Source: Streptomyces cinerochromogenes (GTDB lineage: Bacteria; Actinomycetota; Actinomycetes; Streptomycetales; Streptomycetaceae). Taken from it: DNA of 64,000 nucleotides. The stretch spans positions 1-64,000 of the forward strand of contig NZ_BMRM01000015.1 of NCBI RefSeq assembly GCF_014648635.1. The letters are read 5' to 3'. A model generated the notes under the pieces. That model worked only from the letters and a program-made list of their open reading frames with translations. It was not told the origin of the DNA and made no database searches. Of the stretch, positions 1-8,790 are shown piece after piece; positions within the stretch are counted from its first letter, which is position 1, and each line of letters opens with the position of its first letter. The translations under genes and the position numbers were made by a program.

Positions 1-18
1 CGCCGAACAATTTTTGGG

Positions 19-51
19 AAAACCCCCGCATCGGGTCGATGCGGGGGTTTT
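19..51. terminator. Bidirectional intrinsic terminator
   Basis: Two 14-base arms (19-32 and 38-51) pair perfectly around a 5-base loop. The stem is flanked by AAAA on one side and TTTT on the other, so it ends transcription from either strand. It presumably closes a gene lying before the window. Confidence 0.9.
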
Positions 52-58
52 CTGCGTT

Positions 59-64
59 TACGGT
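59..64 (+). promoter_or_regulatory. -10 hexamer of a leaderless acetyltransferase transcript
   Basis: TACGGT ends 6 bases before the ATG at 71. With the usual 6-7 base gap to the start site, the transcript would begin at or next to the start codon. No Shine-Dalgarno sequence is visible before that ATG. The same layout recurs at eleven other genes in this window. Confidence 0.5.
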
Positions 65-70
65 GGCCGC

Positions 71-637
71 ATGACAGTTCTCACCAGGCATGACTACGTC
101 GTCCGCGCCATACGTCCCGACGAATGGGAGCGGGTGAAGGAGCTGCGACTGGACGCGCTGCGGGACCCGATCGCGCACCTCGCCTTTCTGGAGACCTACG
201 AGAACGCCGCGGCCCAGCCGGACTCCTTCTGGCAGGACCGGGCCGTTCGCTCCGGTGTGGGCTCCACGAACGCGCGGCAGTTCGTCGCCGAGGCGCCGGA
301 CGGGACGTGGGCCGGCTCGGTCACCCTGCTCATCGAGGAGGGCGGCAGTGAGGACTGGGCCGGGTTCCCGGTCGAGCGGCGGCAGGGGCACATGGTCGGG
401 GTGTTCGTACGGCCCGAGCACCGGGGGAACGGGCTGATCGGGGCACTCTTCGAGGCCGGCGTGGCCTGGGCGTGGGAGCGGGAGGCCGAGCGGGTGCGGT
501 TGTTCGTCCACCGGGAGAACACGCGGGCCCAGGCGGCGTACCGGAAGTTGGGCTTCGAGCCGAGTGGCCGGGTCGTCGCGTTCACCAAGAACGAGGCGGA
601 GACCGAGTTGGAGTTCGTGCTGGAGCCGCAGCCTTAG
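71..637 (+). CDS. GNAT-family N-acetyltransferase
   Basis: Protein of 188 residues with the GNAT fold: a conserved first-strand region near the N terminus, a VGVFVRPEHRGNGLIGALF acetyl-CoA loop in the middle and an ENTRAQAAYRKLGF segment near the C terminus, typical of motif A and motif B. Acetyl-CoA is the donor; the substrate is unknown. The ATG at 71 was chosen over an in-frame upstream codon at 14 because the upstream part lies in the terminator hairpin. Its stop codon overlaps the stop of the convergent cmd-like cluster by a few bases (634-637). Confidence 0.9.
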   Translation: MTVLTRHDYVVRAIRPDEWERVKELRLDALRDPIAHLAFLETYENAAAQPDSFWQDRAVRSGVGSTNARQFVAEAPDGTWAGSVTLLIEEGGSEDWAGFPVERRQGHMVGVFVRPEHRGNGLIGALFEAGVAWAWEREAERVRLFVHRENTRAQAAYRKLGFEPSGRVVAFTKNEAETELEFVLEPQP

Positions 638-2163
638 ACCGGTAGCTCCTGGTGCGGCCAGCGGGAGCGGGCCTGTTCGCGGGAGCGGAGCAGGGCCAGC
701 GTCGGCAGGCCCTGGTCGGCCCCCGTGGCCAGCAGGGACGGCAACTCGGGGAACGGGGCCACGGCGGCGATGTCGTCCAGGACCAGGGTGAGTGGTGGGT
801 CGAGCCGACCGGAGGATGACCGTTCGGCCATGCGCCGGCCGCGCTCGACCACGCTGGAGACGAGGGCCGTCAGGAGCGGCATCGCGCCCGGATTGCTCCG
901 CGGGTCCTCGATGGATTCACCGACCACATAAAGCGTTCCCGCTTCGTGGACAAAGGAATCCAAGGCCAGGGCATCAGTTCGGTTCGGAGTGCAGGCCTCG
1001 CGGACGTTGACCGTGGAGAGGGCCGCGAGCGCCCTTCCGGTCAGCTCCTGGGCGATGTCACGGCGTTCGGGATGCGCGGTGAGGGCCGCCTCCAGCTCGC
1101 CCGCGGCGCCGGGGGCGGCCTTCGGGTGGGTACGGAGGGTCCGGACGGCCTCTTGGACCTGGGTGCCCTGCGACCAGCGGTGGACGTGGCGGACGGTGCG
1201 GTTCTCCAGGGCGGCGGCGTGCAGATAGCTGCGCAGGAGGACGATCGCCGTGTCCGCCACCGCCTGGTCGATCCTGGCGGTGGGCTGGACGGGGGCGAGC
1301 AGGGCCGTCGCCCGGTGCAGGGCCGTCTGCCTGTCCTCGCAGCCGGCGGTCGGGGACCAGTGGAGACGGCCCGGGGTGTCGCACAGGTGCGTCGGGTCGT
1401 AGAGGAGGGTGGGGCCCAGCTTGGCCTTCGCGTCCTTCGTCTCCGACCACAGGGCGGGGTTCGAGGTGACGACCAGCGTGGGGCCGGGGGCGTCCTGGAC
1501 GGCCCGGACCGCGGTGGCGTGACGGCCCTCCCGGGGGGCGATGACGAGCCTCTCCCAGCCGCCCACCGGGTCACCGACGGCCGGGACCGACCCCGGGCCC
1601 GGCGGTACCGCTTCGCTGCGAGGCACCGGAATCTCGTGCTGCGGCGGCGGCACAGGGGCCGGTGCCGGAGCCGGTGCCGGTGCCGGTGCCGGTGCGGCCG
1701 GCGTCACCGACGGGACCGCCTCGGCCGTACCCACCGCGTCACCGGCCGCCTGCACCGCCCCCGTGGGCCCGGCCGTGCCCCGCCGTGCCTTCGCCGCCCG
1801 CCATCGCGCCACCGCCCCCAGCACGAACACGGTGAGGACGATGAGGATCATCAGCTGGCCGATGAACAGGCCCCAGAACAGGCCCCAGCCGGACAGCTGG
1901 GCCGGTGGGGTGCCGGGCCAGGCACCGGCCAGGTCGTGCGGCCGGCCGATGAGGTGGCGCATGGCCAGCGGGGTGCGGGTGAAGGTGACGCCGGCGGGCC
2001 AGGCGCCCTGGGCGAGCCGGGCGGCCAGGCCCGTGGCCGTCCACACCAGCACGGTCATGCCGAGGAGGAACGCGAGTGTGCCGATCAGCAGGCCGTCGGG
2101 GATGCCGCCCTGGCCCTCCCGGCGGCTGTCACGGCGGTCGTCGCGGCGGTCGTCCGGTCTCAC
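634..2163 (-). CDS. Coupling-protein-like (VirD4/TraG-type) membrane protein with degenerate nucleotide site
   Basis: Protein of 509 residues and last gene of the six-gene cluster. It has two membrane segments (about 24-50 and 93-118), a Pro-Ala linker (about 155-174) and a C-terminal region resembling the TraM-recognition/ATPase part of type IV coupling proteins. The Walker B-like strand is present (LTLVLDD, 458-464), but where the P-loop should be the protein reads APREGRHATAV (209-219), with no GKS/T. It also stops soon after the SREQARSRW segment, where true coupling proteins continue further. It is probably a non-hydrolysing structural relative. The start is GTG at 2163 with a GGGGAG ribosome site. 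It matches a member of the cmdABCDEF cluster of S. coelicolor by memory of context. Confidence 0.75.
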   Translation of the reverse strand: MRPDDRRDDRRDSRREGQGGIPDGLLIGTLAFLLGMTVLVWTATGLAARLAQGAWPAGVTFTRTPLAMRHLIGRPHDLAGAWPGTPPAQLSGWGLFWGLFIGQLMILIVLTVFVLGAVARWRAAKARRGTAGPTGAVQAAGDAVGTAEAVPSVTPAAPAPAPAPAPAPAPVPPPQHEIPVPRSEAVPPGPGSVPAVGDPVGGWERLVIAPREGRHATAVRAVQDAPGPTLVVTSNPALWSETKDAKAKLGPTLLYDPTHLCDTPGRLHWSPTAGCEDRQTALHRATALLAPVQPTARIDQAVADTAIVLLRSYLHAAALENRTVRHVHRWSQGTQVQEAVRTLRTHPKAAPGAAGELEAALTAHPERRDIAQELTGRALAALSTVNVREACTPNRTDALALDSFVHEAGTLYVVGESIEDPRSNPGAMPLLTALVSSVVERGRRMAERSSSGRLDPPLTLVLDDIAAVAPFPELPSLLATGADQGLPTLALLRSREQARSRWPHQELPV

Positions 2164-2177
2164 CCTGTGCTCCCCTT

Positions 2178-3590
2178 TTACGCCACCGTCGACTCGGAGT
2201 CGCCCAGGTGCTGCTCCACGAAGGCCGCGGCCCGCTGCTCGGCCTCCAGCTCGGCCGCGTGCAGGGCGTCGTCGGCCCTGAGGTCGCTGGAGGACTCGGT
2301 CATCGCCCGGTCGGTGAAGACCAGGGGCCGTTCCGTCTCCGTCACCAGGTGCTTGACCACCTGCACATTGCCGTTGACGTCCCAGACCGCGATGCCGGGA
2401 GTGAGGGTCGGGATGATCTCCACCGCCCAGCGCGGCAGGCCGAGGACACGGCCGGTCGCCCGTGCCTCGTCTGCCTTCTGGGCGTAGATCGTCCTGGTCG
2501 AGGCCATCTTCAGGATGGCCGCGGCCTCCTTCGCGGCGGCGCCGTCGACCACGTCGGACAGGTGGTGGACGACCGCCACGAAGGACAGGCCGAGCCGGCG
2601 CCCGAACTTCAGCAGCCGCTGGAACAGCTGGGCCACGAACGGACTGTTGATGATGTGCCAGGCCTCCTCGACCAGGAAGATGCGCTTCTTCCGGTCGGGG
2701 CGGATCCAGGTGTGCTCCAGCCACACGCCGACGATCGCCATGAGGATCGGCATGGCGATGGAGTTGCGGTCGATGTGGGAGAGGTCGAAGACGATCAGGG
2801 GCGCGTCGAGATCGATGCCGACCGTCGTCGGGCCGTCGAACATGCCCCGGAGGTCACCGTCGACCAGGCGGTCCAGGACCAGGGCGACGTCGAGGCCCCA
2901 GGCCCGTACGTCGTCTATGGCGACGTTCATCGCCTCCGCCGACTCGGGCTCGGGGTGCCGTAGCTGCTCCACGATGTCGGAGAGGACCGGCTGGCGGTCG
3001 ACGATGCTCTCGTTGACGTACGAGTGGGCGACCTTCAGGGCGAAGCCGGACCGCTCGTCCAGGCCGTGACCCATCGCCACCTCGATGATGGTCCGGAGCA
3101 GGGCCAGCTGACCGGTCGTGGTGATCGACGGGTCCAGGGGGTTGAGCCGGATCCCGTGGTTCAGGGCGGCCGTCGGGTCGAGCCGGATCGGCGTTATCCC
3201 CAGCTCCTCGGCGATCAGGTTCCACTCGCCGACGCCGTCCTCGCCCTGGGCGTCCAGGACGACGACCTGGCGGTCCTTGAAGCGGAGCTGGCGCAGGACG
3301 TACGTCTTCTCCAGCGCCGACTTGCCGTTGCCGGACTCGCCGAGGACGAGCCAGTGCGGCGCCGGCAGCTGCTGGCCGTACAGCTGGAAGGGGTCGTAGA
3401 TGTAGCCCTTCCCGGAGTACACCTCGCGGCCGATGATGACGCCGGAGTCGCCGAGGCCGGGCGCGGCCGTGGGCAGGTAGACGGCCTGGGCCTGGCCCGT
3501 GGAGGTGCGCACCGGAAGCCGGGTCGTCTCGACCTTCCCGAAGAGGAAGGAGGTGAAGGCCTCGGTGAGGACGGACAGCGGATCCCGCAT
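2178..3590 (-). CDS. VirB4-like secretion ATPase (C-terminal ATPase half)
   Basis: Protein of 470 residues annotated in relatives as an ATP/GTP-binding protein. The P-loop GESGNGKS is at 84-91 and the Walker B strand IFLVEEA at 305-311. A FGRRLGLSFVAVVHHLSD segment follows, as in VirB4/TraC ATPases that energise type IV secretion at the inner face of the membrane. The CagE/VirB4 N-terminal half is missing and appears as the neighbouring upstream gene. The ATG at 3590 lies 14 bases after the stop of that gene, so the two are probably cotranscribed and coassembled. Confidence 0.85.
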   Translation of the reverse strand: MRDPLSVLTEAFTSFLFGKVETTRLPVRTSTGQAQAVYLPTAAPGLGDSGVIIGREVYSGKGYIYDPFQLYGQQLPAPHWLVLGESGNGKSALEKTYVLRQLRFKDRQVVVLDAQGEDGVGEWNLIAEELGITPIRLDPTAALNHGIRLNPLDPSITTTGQLALLRTIIEVAMGHGLDERSGFALKVAHSYVNESIVDRQPVLSDIVEQLRHPEPESAEAMNVAIDDVRAWGLDVALVLDRLVDGDLRGMFDGPTTVGIDLDAPLIVFDLSHIDRNSIAMPILMAIVGVWLEHTWIRPDRKKRIFLVEEAWHIINSPFVAQLFQRLLKFGRRLGLSFVAVVHHLSDVVDGAAAKEAAAILKMASTRTIYAQKADEARATGRVLGLPRWAVEIIPTLTPGIAVWDVNGNVQVVKHLVTETERPLVFTDRAMTESSSDLRADDALHAAELEAEQRAAAFVEQHLGDSESTVA

Positions 3591-3604
3591 CGGCGAATCA
3601 GCCC

Positions 3605-5164
3605 CTACCTTCGGATGCCGGTGGCGAACGGAAGTGTGTTCACGAAGGCGCGGTGGTGCTCTCGGTCGCACCACTCCAGCTTGAGGTACGACTTGCCGGC
3701 GGAGGCCCTTATCGTGCGCTTGTCGCGGGCGAGGGCTTCCGGGGAACGGGAGGAGACGGTGATGTAGCCGACCAGGTTGACACCGGCGGCGCCGCTGGCG
3801 AGGTCCTCGCCGCGCTGGTCGAGCCGGTTGTGCGCGGCGATGTCCCGGGGGTCGACGGTCCGGTTCATCTTGGCGGCGCGGGACGCCTCGGCCTCGTCGT
3901 TGGTCTTCTCGGTCAGCATGCGTTCGATGGCGACCTCGGTGGGTTCGAGGTCCATGGTGACGGCGACCGTGCGGATGACGTCCGGGGTGTGGACGAGGAG
4001 GGGCGCAAGGAAGTTCACCCCCACCGGCGTCATGGGCCACTCCTTCACCCAGGCGGTGGCGTGGCACCAGGGCGCGCGGGTGCTGGACTCGCGGGTCTTG
4101 GCCTGGAGGTAGGTGGGCTCCATGGCGTCCAGCTCGGCCGGCCAGGCGTTGCGCTGGGTCATCGCCTGGATGTGGTCGATGGGGTGGTCGGGGTCGTACA
4201 TGGAGTGGATGAGGGAGGCCAGCCGTCCCTGACCGAGCGGCTGCCGCACCCGGATGTCGGCTTCCTGGAGGCGGGAGCAGATGTCGGTCAGCTCGCGGGC
4301 CATGACGACGGCGAGGCCGGCGTCCCGGTCGACCTTGCGGCCGTGGGCGCGGACGGCGCGGGCCATGGCGTGGGCCTCGGCTGCCAGTTCACGGGTGTAG
4401 TGCATGCAGGCGACGAGGTAGGCGCGGTGCTGCTCGCTGCTGGTGGACACCATGGACTGGAGCTGGTCGTACGACTGCTGGAGCCAGTTCGGGGAGCGGT
4501 CGTCGCCGCGCAGGGTGACGTCCTTGGCGTGGGCGTCGGGGTCGGCGGGCAGGGTCCGGGCGAGCATCTGCAGCCGGGTGACGAAGCCGTCTCCGTTGGC
4601 GACGTGCTTGAGCAGGGTGCCGAAGCGGTCGACCAGGGCCTCCTGGTCCTCGGAGTCGCGCAGGCCGACGCCGGGGCCCTCGATCTCGATGGCGGCGGTG
4701 ACGGTCTTGCGGTCGGCGTGCAGGAGGACGGCGATCTCGTCCGGTCCGAAGGGGGCGGCGAGCCAGGTGATGCGGCCGATGCCGGGCGGCGGACCGACCT
4801 CGATCTCGCGTCCGTCGATCCGGGTGCCCGCCTCCATGGCGCCGGAGCGGTAGACGGCCTTGCCGCCCTTGACGGTCCGCTTGTACGAGCGGTTGATCTC
4901 GAACCACTTGTAGAAGGTGCGGCGCTTGTACGGCACGTAGACCGCGGCGAGCGCGAGCAGCGGGAAGCCGGTGAGCAGCACGATCCGCAGGGAGAGGACC
5001 GGGACGAGGAGGCCGCACATCATGCCGAGGAACGCGCCGGCGATGATCAGGGCGATCTCGCCGGACTCGCGGTTCCGGCCGACGATCGCGTTCGGCCGGG
5101 CGCGGCCGATGAGATACGTACGGCGGGGCGTGACCGGATGGGACAGGTGGGACTCGGTCGTCAA
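3605..5164 (-). CDS. SCO6880-family protein (VirB3/VirB4 N-domain-like)
   Basis: Protein of 519 residues with two hydrophobic segments between residues 35 and 78 (a VirB3/PrgI-like anchor), followed by a long soluble domain resembling the N-terminal part of VirB4. NCBI names such actinobacterial proteins the SCO6880 family. No P-loop is present. The start is TTG at 5164, because the codon overlaps the upstream stop (TTGA) and has GGGAGG nine bases upstream. Together with the next gene it makes a split VirB3-VirB4. Confidence 0.75.
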   Translation of the reverse strand: MTTESHLSHPVTPRRTYLIGRARPNAIVGRNRESGEIALIIAGAFLGMMCGLLVPVLSLRIVLLTGFPLLALAAVYVPYKRRTFYKWFEINRSYKRTVKGGKAVYRSGAMEAGTRIDGREIEVGPPPGIGRITWLAAPFGPDEIAVLLHADRKTVTAAIEIEGPGVGLRDSEDQEALVDRFGTLLKHVANGDGFVTRLQMLARTLPADPDAHAKDVTLRGDDRSPNWLQQSYDQLQSMVSTSSEQHRAYLVACMHYTRELAAEAHAMARAVRAHGRKVDRDAGLAVVMARELTDICSRLQEADIRVRQPLGQGRLASLIHSMYDPDHPIDHIQAMTQRNAWPAELDAMEPTYLQAKTRESSTRAPWCHATAWVKEWPMTPVGVNFLAPLLVHTPDVIRTVAVTMDLEPTEVAIERMLTEKTNDEAEASRAAKMNRTVDPRDIAAHNRLDQRGEDLASGAAGVNLVGYITVSSRSPEALARDKRTIRASAGKSYLKLEWCDREHHRAFVNTLPFATGIRR

Positions 5165-6504
5165 CGCCCTTCACCTCCCGAGCGGTTGTTGCGGGTGTTG
5201 CTGGCGTGCGGGGTGTTGACCGGGCTGGACGCGCGGGGTGCGGGCGTGGCGGAGGGGACTGCTCCGCCGGTGCCCCCGGTCGGGGTACGGCTGCTGTGCG
5301 CGGCGACGCCGCCGGTGGCGGGGTTGGCCGGGCGGGGGGTGCTGGAGCCGCCCTGGGCCGCGTTGCTGTCGGCGCGGGTGCTGTGGGTCTTGATGCCCTG
5401 GGCGACGAGGGTGGCGGGGGAGCTGATGACGGCGGCGGCCTTGCTCTCGGCGCCCTGCATGATGCGGTTGCTGCGGGAGCCGGCGATCTCGTCGCCGAAG
5501 CCGGGGACGAAGCGGTAGATCATCGCGCTGGCGAAGATGGCGAGCAGGATGATGGCGAGGCCGGAGACGACGGCGCCGAAGGCGTCGGGGCCGTTGTCGC
5601 CGGAGAGGGCGCCGGCGAGTCCGAGGACGATGACGATGACCGGCTTGACGAGGATCACGGCGATCATGACCCCCGCCCAGCGGCGGACGTGTCCCCACAG
5701 GTTCTTGTCGACCAGGCCGGCGTAGACGACGGTGCCGAGGAGGGCGCCGACGTAGAGCAGGGCGGCGCGGATGACCAGCTCCAGCCAGAGGACGCCGGCG
5801 GCGAGGATGCTGACCAGGGAGACGACGATCAGCATGATCGGGCCGCCGCCGATGTCGTTGCCCTTCTTCAGGGCGCCGGAGAAGGTGCCGAAGAACGTGT
5901 CGGCCTGGTCGCCGGTGGCCTTCGCGAGGACGTCCGTGACGCCGTCCGCCGCCGAGACGACGGTGTACAGGATCAGCGGGGTGAAGGCGGAGGCCAGCAC
6001 GGTCAGCCAGAGGAAGCCGACGGCTTCCGAGATGGCGGTGGTCAGCGGCACGCCACGCACTGCGCGCTTGGCCACGGCGAGCAGCCAGAGCAGGAGCGTG
6101 AGGATCGTGGAGGCGGCGAAGACGACGGCGTACTGCTTCAGGAAGGCCTGGTTGGTGAAGTCGACGTTGGCGGTCTCCTTCACGGCTTTGCTGAGCTTGT
6201 CCACCGTCCATGCGGCGGCCTCGGCGCAGCCCTTCGCCAGCGACGACAGCGGGTCGAGGGTCGCGGTGTCCGGGGTGGTGACGCTCCCGGACCCACTGGA
6301 GGTGTTACCGCGCTCGCAGTACTTCTTGGCCTCGCCCGAGATGGCGTCACAGTTGAACCGGTCCTTCGACGGCGAGGGGGACGGGCTGCCGGAAGGGGTG
6401 GGCGAGGGGTCTGCGAAGGCGCGTGTGGCCAGCAGGACGGCCGTGGTCTGTACGGCTGCCACGACTCCGGCGAGCTTGAGCGCACGCTGCGGGCTACCGG
6501 GCAT
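5161..6504 (-). CDS. VirB6/TrbL-like polytopic membrane protein
   Basis: Protein of 447 residues. It has a cleavable-looking signal segment (about 8-31, ending near AFA), a Ser/Pro/Thr-rich external stretch with two cysteines (52 and 63), then about six membrane helices between residues 125 and 345. The tail is hydrophilic and rich in Ser, Thr, Asn and Pro. This is the layout expected for the channel-forming VirB6 subunit of Gram-positive type IV systems. It overlaps both neighbours (11 bases upstream, 4 downstream), so it is translationally coupled within the cluster. Confidence 0.7.
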   Translation of the reverse strand: MPGSPQRALKLAGVVAAVQTTAVLLATRAFADPSPTPSGSPSPSPSKDRFNCDAISGEAKKYCERGNTSSGSGSVTTPDTATLDPLSSLAKGCAEAAAWTVDKLSKAVKETANVDFTNQAFLKQYAVVFAASTILTLLLWLLAVAKRAVRGVPLTTAISEAVGFLWLTVLASAFTPLILYTVVSAADGVTDVLAKATGDQADTFFGTFSGALKKGNDIGGGPIMLIVVSLVSILAAGVLWLELVIRAALLYVGALLGTVVYAGLVDKNLWGHVRRWAGVMIAVILVKPVIVIVLGLAGALSGDNGPDAFGAVVSGLAIILLAIFASAMIYRFVPGFGDEIAGSRSNRIMQGAESKAAAVISSPATLVAQGIKTHSTRADSNAAQGGSSTPRPANPATGGVAAHSSRTPTGGTGGAVPSATPAPRASSPVNTPHASNTRNNRSGGEGR

Positions 6505-7312
6505 ACGTGAACCCTCCGTACTCTTCGATGGCCTTGCTGATCTCGTCGGAGGTGGCGGCCTTGTCGTCGCCGGGCACCGGGGCGGGGCCGTCCTGCTGTG
6601 ATTCGGAGTCGATCTTCCAGTCGCCGTCGGCCCACCGCAGGTCGAACGTCCATGTCTTCCAGGACGAGGTGACAGGATCGGTCGACGCGTTGCCGGCCAT
6701 GCCGATGAGCCCCACGTACCAGACGGCGACCTTGGCGGTGTTGCCCGTGTACTCCCGTACCGTCGTGCCGGCCGGGATCACCCGGGAGACGAAGGTGCTG
6801 CCCTTCGGCGGGTTGCCCGCCGCGTCGAGGCCCATCTTGGCGAGGAACTCGGGTGAATAGGCCTGGTCCATGGGGCCCTGAAGACGGGCCGCAGCTTCGG
6901 CGGTGTAGAGGAGATTCAGGAGGACGTGGCGGCTGTCCTTGGTGAACATGCCGGTGGAACCCAGTGCCACGGCGTAGTTGGATGCCGCCGACTGCGCTCC
7001 CTGCTCGGTGTGGGCGAAGCCCGTCGCTACGCCGGCGGACTTCGTCTCCACCGGGCGGGATCCGCTCGCCGATGTGGCGGAGGTCCTGGGCTTCTCCGTC
7101 TTCCCCGACGCTCCGTCACCTCCCGACCCACCCCCCCGATTGGCGAAAGCGATGGCGGCGATGAGGAGGACCACCACGCCCACCACCGTGACCAGGCTGC
7201 GGGAGGACGAGCGGTGGGGGCGGCGGGGGGCGCCGCCGTAGGGGTCGGGGTCGGGGAGGCGGGTGCGGGTGTGGCCCGTCTCGGTGTAGCCCTGTTCGTC
7301 TCCGGGACTCAT
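6494..7312 (-). CDS. Single-pass membrane protein in the VirB8 position
   Basis: Protein of 272 residues: a short cytoplasmic tail rich in Arg and Pro, one membrane helix (about 40-58), a low-complexity Gly/Ser/Thr linker and a globular extracytoplasmic domain from about 95. Topology, size and gene position match VirB8/TcpC-like subunits of Gram-positive type IV systems. The sequence alone does not prove the fold. The ATG at 7312 is preceded by GGGAG. Confidence 0.65.
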   Translation of the reverse strand: MSPGDEQGYTETGHTRTRLPDPDPYGGAPRRPHRSSSRSLVTVVGVVVLLIAAIAFANRGGGSGGDGASGKTEKPRTSATSASGSRPVETKSAGVATGFAHTEQGAQSAASNYAVALGSTGMFTKDSRHVLLNLLYTAEAAARLQGPMDQAYSPEFLAKMGLDAAGNPPKGSTFVSRVIPAGTTVREYTGNTAKVAVWYVGLIGMAGNASTDPVTSSWKTWTFDLRWADGDWKIDSESQQDGPAPVPGDDKAATSDEISKAIEEYGGFTYAR

Positions 7313-7430
7313 GCCGTGTGCGCTCCCTCACCCTCGTAGGCATACGACGGTAGCCGTGCTGGCTCCCGCACGGGCGCGGTGTGGTGACTCGACATCAGGG
7401 AAACGCAACCTCAGGTGGAGGGGGCTGGGG

Positions 7431-7739
7431 CTAGACCGCCATGCCGTACACGATGGTGAACAGTGTGCCGAGGGAGCCGATGATGAACACCCCGGTGAGA
7501 CCGGCGATGATGAGGCCCTTGCCCTGTTCCGCGCTGAAGGTGTCCCGGAGGGCGGTGGCGCCGATGCGCTGCTTCGCCGCGCCCCATACCGCGATGCCGA
7601 GGCAGAGGAGGATGGCCACGGCCATGACCACCTCGATCATCACCTTGGCCTCGTTGCCCAGGCTGCCGAAGGGGCCCCAGTCCGGAGCGATCCCGCCGAT
7701 GATGGTGTTGATGTCTCCCTTGTCGGCCGCAAAGAGCAT
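7431..7739 (-). CDS. Small two-helix membrane protein, VirB2/pilin-like position
   Basis: Protein of 102 residues, first gene of the cluster, with two hydrophobic helices (about 32-55 and 75-100) separated by a short basic/polar loop. Size and topology resemble VirB2/TrbC pilins, but no processing site was recognised, so this is inference from context. The ATG at 7739 was chosen because GGTGA lies five bases upstream; an in-frame GTG nine bases earlier is possible. Confidence 0.65.
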   Translation of the reverse strand: MLFAADKGDINTIIGGIAPDWGPFGSLGNEAKVMIEVVMAVAILLCLGIAVWGAAKQRIGATALRDTFSAEQGKGLIIAGLTGVFIIGSLGTLFTIVYGMAV

Positions 7740-8110
7740 GTAAGTCACCGCCCCTGGTGGGTAGTTCCGCGAGTGCCCCTGCGGTGTGCAGAGGTCAGGC
7801 CTCATTGTCGCCGACAACGTCGCCAACGTATGTCGACTTGACGTCATTGACTGGCGGGTTTCGTACGAATAGCGCGTACGGTCACTCTGTGTATCACGGC
7901 AGGTCACGCCGGGCAACGAGGTCGGAGCGGAACCTGGTGTGTGGTTCGGTCGTTGAGCCCCTTTACGACCTGGCGCGGTTTCTGACGGCCGGTCGGGTGA
8001 AGCGTCGCGTCGATGTTCTCACGGGGGGATGCGAAAACGGGCCAGCGGGCCAGTGGGGCAACGGGCTTACGGGGCTACGGGTGGCGAAGTGGCCGGCCGC
8101 GGCTGGGGGG
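7740..8110. other. Intergenic region upstream of the cmd-like cluster
   Basis: This gap holds the presumed promoter of the minus-strand cluster. The clearest element is a perfect inverted repeat, TTGTCG-C-CGACAA, at 7805-7817, about 65 bases before the first start codon. Two CGTACG half-palindromes lie further upstream (about 7860-7890). The part from 7930 to 8110 shows nothing convincing and is probably the 3' flank of the TetR gene. Confidence 0.4.
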
Positions 8111-8725
8111 TCAGCGGGGGCGCAGGCCGTGCAGGAGCAGGTGGACGTGTTCGTCCAGGCCGGCCAGGGCCTCCTCCGCGTCCAGCGCGCAGCCGGCGAT
8201 CAGGGCGGCCAGGCCGTGCAGGCTCGCGGCGGCGACCAGGGTGATGCGTTCGGGGTCGCCGGGGACGATCTCGCCCCGCTCCTGGGCGTCCGCGACCAGC
8301 TGGGTGAAGGAGCCGAGGGAGCGGTCGACGGCCGTGGCGAGCTGGTCGGTCCGGTCGGGTTCGTGCTTGCGCGCGAACATCAGCTCCAGCAGTGCGGGGT
8401 TCTCGACGGCGAAGCCCAGGTAGGCGCGGGCGAGGGCCGCCATCCGCTGCTCCAGGGGGCGGTCCGGGTGGGCGTCGGCGGTGGCCAGGGCCTGGTTGAG
8501 GCGCTCGTACCCGTCCAGCGCGAGTGCGTCGAGCAGGGCCTGCTTGTCCTTGAAGTGCCGGCCCGGGGCCGCGTGGCTGACACCGGTGTCCCGGGCCAGT
8601 TCGCGCAGCGAGAGTGCGCCGACGCCCTTCTCGCGCAGAGTGCGCTCGGCGCTCCTGAGCAGGGCGGCGCGCAGGTCTCCGTGGTGGTAGGGGCGGCTCG
8701 CGGGCGACGGGGACATGCGCATCAT
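8111..8725 (-). CDS. TetR-family transcriptional repressor
   Basis: Protein of 204 residues. The N-terminal helix-turn-helix covers about 18-62 with the typical ALSLRELARDTGVS...HFKDKQALLDAL pattern. The C-terminal ligand domain is all-helical. It is divergent from a short-chain dehydrogenase and probably represses it, because palindromic and repeated sites lie in the 70-base gap between them. Two further ATG codons follow within ten bases, so the exact start is uncertain. Confidence 0.9.
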   Translation of the reverse strand: MMRMSPSPASRPYHHGDLRAALLRSAERTLREKGVGALSLRELARDTGVSHAAPGRHFKDKQALLDALALDGYERLNQALATADAHPDRPLEQRMAALARAYLGFAVENPALLELMFARKHEPDRTDQLATAVDRSLGSFTQLVADAQERGEIVPGDPERITLVAAASLHGLAALIAGCALDAEEALAGLDEHVHLLLHGLRPR

Positions 8726-8752
8726 CGTATCTCGATGTTGACGGCGCCATCT

Positions 8753-8790
8753 TTGTTGTCATTGACAGCATTGTTGTCGATGCCTACATT
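8753..8790 (+). promoter_or_regulatory. Promoter and likely TetR operator for the SDR gene
   Basis: A -35 TTGACA (8762-8767) and -10 TACATT (8785-8790) are separated by 17 bases. The -10 ends six bases before the ATG at 8797, so the transcript is probably leaderless. A palindrome TGTCATTGACA (8757-8767) covers the -35, and the octamer TTGTTGTC occurs twice (8753-8760 and 8771-8778). A repressor bound here would block RNA polymerase. Confidence 0.6.

Noticed and set aside
1655..1700. GGTGCC tandem repeat
   Set aside because: It codes the Pro-Ala linker of the coupling-like protein, so it is explained by the gene.
634..7739. Whole cluster as an integrated conjugative element
   Set aside because: No integrase, relaxase, att repeat or tRNA border seen; flanks are core genes.
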